Assembly (NCBI GenBank): GCA_030015575.1
Contig: CM057337.1
Span: 335,058,583 to 335,122,582, forward strand
DNA: 64,000 bases
Direction: 5' to 3'
DNA from: Agapanthus africanus
Lineage: Eukaryota; Streptophyta; Magnoliopsida; Asparagales; Amaryllidaceae
Under the pieces are notes generated by a model. It worked only from the letters and a program-made list of their open reading frames with translations, searched no databases and was not told the origin of the DNA. This document shows positions 60,586-64,000 of the stretch, piece by piece. The first letter of the stretch is position 1. Every line of letters begins with the position of its first letter. A program made the translations under genes and the position numbers.

Positions 60586-60820
60586 CTAAAGGGGTCACTC
60601 CCGGTGAAGGGATCGTCGGCCCTTTCCTCGTCGAATGAGGTGCGGGATATATCATATATATCACTGTGCAAAGCGAAAACTATAGAAGCGATCAAAGACA
60701 AACCGAGTGTGTAGCATCTGCCAGTTATTGCTAAAGGAGTCACTCCCGGTGAAGGGATCTCGGTCCTTTCCTCATCGAATAAGGTGCAGGATGTTCTATA
60801 ATGAACACCGCGATGCAAAG
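60586..60820 (-). repeat. Duplicated leader module, copia-D
   Basis: Two copies, 145 bp apart, of GTCACTCCCGGTGAAGGGAT followed by CGGCCCTTTCCTCGTCGAAT or its variant. Confidence 0.85.
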
Positions 60821-62711
60821 CAAGAACTGTAGCTACCTGTTTTTATTTTAAAATTCGATTCCACAACATCAATTAGGTTTATTTTCTTTCATTAATCACA
60901 TTAATGAATATCCCATCATTTAAGTCCACCTAAACATCACAGATAAATATAACGTACGCTTATGCCATCCGCATTCGCCTCGATGTCCCGTCTGCACCGT
61001 TAGGTTAGGTAACTAACGCCAGAGCGAGGTAGGGCTAGCGCGGGTGTAAAACATAAGCAACGTCTATATAATATATCATATATACTATATACTATATCTG
61101 TCTGAACAGAGCACAGAACATCGCATGATCACATCACAGATAATGCAGCAGAAAGAATCATATGAAATATTGGATATACTAGGACGTCCGTGTTTTCAAT
61201 ACGAGCCAGTATAAAACACGGATTCCACGGTCATGATGAATAGCCAATCCCACACCCCTAGACCCCTACGAGAGCGGCAAGTAACCCTACCAATTCTAGG
61301 GTTAGGAGACCCGGACTCGACTCCTCGAGTTGGTCTCCCACTGGACCCCAGAACCCGATTACTTGTGCTCCCCTCCTTGGGTCTATCCTAGTGCAGAAAA
61401 GTAAATAATATACATCAACGGTGACAACTTCCGCAACCTGGAAGTGCCCCAATAAAAGAATATTACATACTAGTTTTTACATGAATGAAAATGAAAAATA
61501 CTCATCTCACATAAAACCCCCCCGGCTATTCAAACACGACGATCCAATATAACATATCCAGCAACACATAACATCAGATGTCATCAACGTAAGTAAATAT
61601 GCGCATCCCAATTGTCGTTGACATATAGCAACGAAACCGGCGATATCACATATTACACTTACGGTCACAGAAAAGAAAATGTAAAACTACAACAGTTGGA
61701 ATCCGCAACCTCCTCAGACATCGCATGCCTGACCAAATGAAATACTTAGACATCGCATGCCTAACAATTATAAACCCCGCATTTTAGTCTCATTATTGAA
61801 AACTCTTTTCAATATCAAGTCGGGCAATTCAACAAGATTCCCGACATCCTGATCGAATGCTCGTCGCAAACTTTAGTAGGCGGCCGCACCCCCGATGCCG
61901 TCGACGAAGTGCACCAAGGCGGAACACCGCTGCCGCGAGCACCCGAACGGATGCTTTCGGCGACGGGGTTCTCCTGCAGTCACTTGGTCGGGGCTATGGA
62001 GTGAGGCTGTCTATTAAGTTTACCGGCGAGTATCCGCGTTCACAACGTGATTGCAACGGACTTTTGATCACATCAAAATTCCGTGGCAACCGATCAAGTG
62101 AGACTAAAGTGCTATGTTTATAACATTCATTCAGTTATCTCATAACTTATTGTGAATTCCAATTATTGTATCACATTCCGGATAAGATAGAAAATGTTAA
62201 ACTTTTCGATAGAACAATCGAACACCCAAGTTTTCCCGATCAACCGAATGAAATAAGTTCAAAGGCATTCACTTCATGCCTCAGTACCAACGGTCCAGCC
62301 GTAGAAGGGTCAAACCAACGCCTCACATGTGGCATGCCGTACTGCCCCAAACCCTAAGGTTCAAAGGGCAGTTCAAGACGGTCACATAATCGAGTTAAGG
62401 TTTGTTGTCTTCTAGAGGGTCCATCGCGTTACCTGCACTACTCAGAACGTCCTTAAACCACGGAAAAATCCAACACTTGGAAATTTTCCGGCAGGGGAAA
62501 AAGTGGGTATTTATGTCCGGTCGAAATTTTTAACATATTCTAAAATATCCGAAAAACACATAGACAAAATTAGACAATCCGATCGAATGTACGAACTCCT
62601 AATACAACCCAAAAAACTCAACTCTTGATTTCAGATAAAAAAAATTCCCAGGAAAACCAGCACTGCAAAATAGGAATTACTGTGCAAAATTGAATGCCTA
62701 ATAAGACAAAA

Positions 62712-62760
62712 CGGCCGCGGAACCGCCGCATTAGCATGCTAATGCCGCGGTTCCGCCGCA
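62712..62760 (-). other. CCGCGG module, copia-D leader
   Basis: GGCCGCGGAACCGCCGCA and TGCCGCGGTTCCGCCGCA flank the perfect palindrome TTAGCATGCTAA, giving a 48-nt near-palindrome about 187 nt downstream of the primer site. Confidence 0.85.
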
Positions 62761-62945
62761 CTTTTGAGGGATCATTAGTTACTTTTTACACCGTAATTCT
62801 TAGAATTTCCTGCTGATTTTTCTACATATTTTTAATTCTCAAAAATCCATATTTTACAAAAAAGTCCAGAGAGCATTTCAAAGTCGGGGTTTTGGGTCGA
62901 TCGGACTTCTAACTCCGTCGGGACTTCGCCTAAGGCTCTAGCTAG

Positions 62946-62957
62946 GCTCTGATACCA
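62946..62957 (-). other. copia-D primer-binding site (initiator Met tRNA)
   Basis: The minus strand reads TGGTATCAGAGC, one base from the LTR end. Confidence 0.92.
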
Positions 62958-62958
62958 C

Positions 62959-64000
62959 TGTAGGGTTCCTAGGCACCCTAGTGAGGGCTCACAAGTGATC
63001 AAACATGCACAAATCAAATTTTACGGGTGCCTACAAACCCTAATACGGATCGTTTACTAGATATCTAGGCGAAACAAGCATGTAAACGGAAATGTATCTA
63101 AAGGAAAGTGACTACAACCTTTGTAGATCCGTTCCACCACCTCCTAAGCTCCGTGATGAAGTCCCCTCGCTGTCCAAATCATATCTTGGGCTCTAGCGTC
63201 GGCTTCATCGGAGAAAAACGGGCTAGGTCATCGACGACGATGCCGAAGATGATCTACGTCGAGGCATCGCTAGATTAAGCTCCAACTTCACCAAGTCAAG
63301 AAAACTTGTGAAGGAAACACCCTATACTACTTGGCAAGAGGTAGAGGATGAAGAAATAGGAAGTGGGTAGACTTTAGATTTGGATTTCACACACTTTTTC
63401 ATCAATCACCATTGATGTAGCAAGCTTTCTTCTCATGGAGGAAGAAGAAGAAGATGAAGAAAAAGAATATGATAAGTATTAAGTAAATGATAAATAAATC
63501 AATACTTATCATTTACTAACCCTTGGTTAGTTGTAGAGAATGGACCATGGTTAACTTGAATGGTTAGGGTTAAGGATGAGACAAGAATGGTGGACTAATT
63601 CAAAGCTTCAAGAATCTTCAACTAGCAAACAAAATTAGCAACCATTCTTTTCTCATCTTTTTTTCCAAAATAAATAAATAAATAAAAAAGAAAAAAGAAA
63701 ACCCTAATCATAATCTTAACCATGGTCTAATTCTTTACACTAACCCTAGCTTGCATGTATCATCAAACATGATACAATCATGTGCACAAAATATATCACA
63801 TATGCAATGTGCACAAACCAAGTGAGTAAATCCATTTAAAGTGAACCAATACTAGTTAATGCAAAGTAATATATCAAATATATAATTATACATTAAATCA
63901 TTAAATCAACACTTGATTCAATGATCCGGTCATGTCGCATATAACCGGCTAGTATCCAATGTATCGGCTTATCGAATCAATCCTTGATTCGATAACTAGG
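62959..64000 (-). repeat. copia-D 5' LTR (partial, cut by window edge)
   Basis: Matches 54780-55821 with about two differences. Confidence 0.93.

Larger units (their letters stand above)
59796..62945 (-). other. copia-D leader
   Basis: About 3.1 kb, the longest complete leader here. From primer site to gag: CCGCGG module (62712-62760), the block near 61255-61330, the CCGTTAGG...CTAACG block (60995-61018), the duplicated module (60586-60820), three hairpins (60237-60448), then the CT-rich gag start. No gene. Confidence 0.8.
54780..64000 (-). mobile_element. copia-D: Angela/BARE-like copia element, coding region broken, cut by window edge
   Basis: The 3' LTR is 54780-56990. The 5' LTR starts at 62959 and runs off the window. 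The visible 1042 bp of LTR overlap differ at about two sites (0.2%), so the insertion is recent. Internal length is about 5.97 kb, collinear with copia-A. The coding part is broken in many places. The 5 bases to its left are GTGGG; the right duplication is not visible. It sits in the copia-E LTR. Confidence 0.93.

Overview
This is nuclear DNA from a flowering plant, species not determined. The evidence is an intronless plant-type cytosolic sulfotransferase, a CACTA (En/Spm) transposon with a TNP2 transposase remnant, large Ty1/copia elements of the Angela/BARE type primed by initiator-Met tRNA, and a Ty3/gypsy-like non-autonomous element primed by tRNA-Asp. Only one convincing host gene is present, the sulfotransferase at 12687-13733. 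Nearly everything else is layered transposable elements.

Layout. 1-6222: a minus-strand large non-autonomous LTR element (LARD-like, here LARD-1) that runs off the left edge and carries one long open frame with no recognised domain. It sits in the leader of an older copia element (copia-F, 6223-9701). 9702-about 11470: older LTR debris. 11871-12281: a 411-bp element with long inverted repeats. 12687-14011: the sulfotransferase gene and its polyadenylation signal. 14168 onward: a CACTA transposon with subterminal palindromes, a TATA box, a G-rich minisatellite, a 602-bp tandem array, the TNP2 remnant, then a series of small repeated exons. That exon series is split by a stack of three copia elements: copia-A (+, 21928-52940) holds copia-B (-, 26880-47498), which holds copia-C (-, 34251-44457). 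Target-site duplications support all three insertions. The CACTA sequence resumes at 52946-53598 and is hit again by an LTR (copia-E, 53599-54779), itself hit by copia-D (-, 54780 to beyond 64000).

How the parts relate. Copia-B carries one uninterrupted Gag-Pol frame. Copia-A, -C and -D have coding regions broken in many places, yet their LTR pairs are almost identical, so they moved recently while already non-coding. They share with copia-B the LTR ends, the primer site, the polypurine tract and a series of structured leader modules. By-eye LTR differences fall with nesting depth (A about 1%, B about 0.3%, C about 0.2%), as expected. The simplest reading is a family in which an element like copia-B supplies proteins in trans to RNA parasites that keep only cis signals.

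The most interesting signals are in those leaders. One is a GC-rich quasi-palindrome (CCGCGG type) 185-200 nt after the primer site in all five visible copia leaders, also found in the unrelated LARD-1 element. Another is a set of three hairpins just before gag whose stems change by paired substitutions while the loops stay alike. A third is a duplicated module of about 55 nt found only in the three broken elements. All counts, alignments and ages were made by eye.
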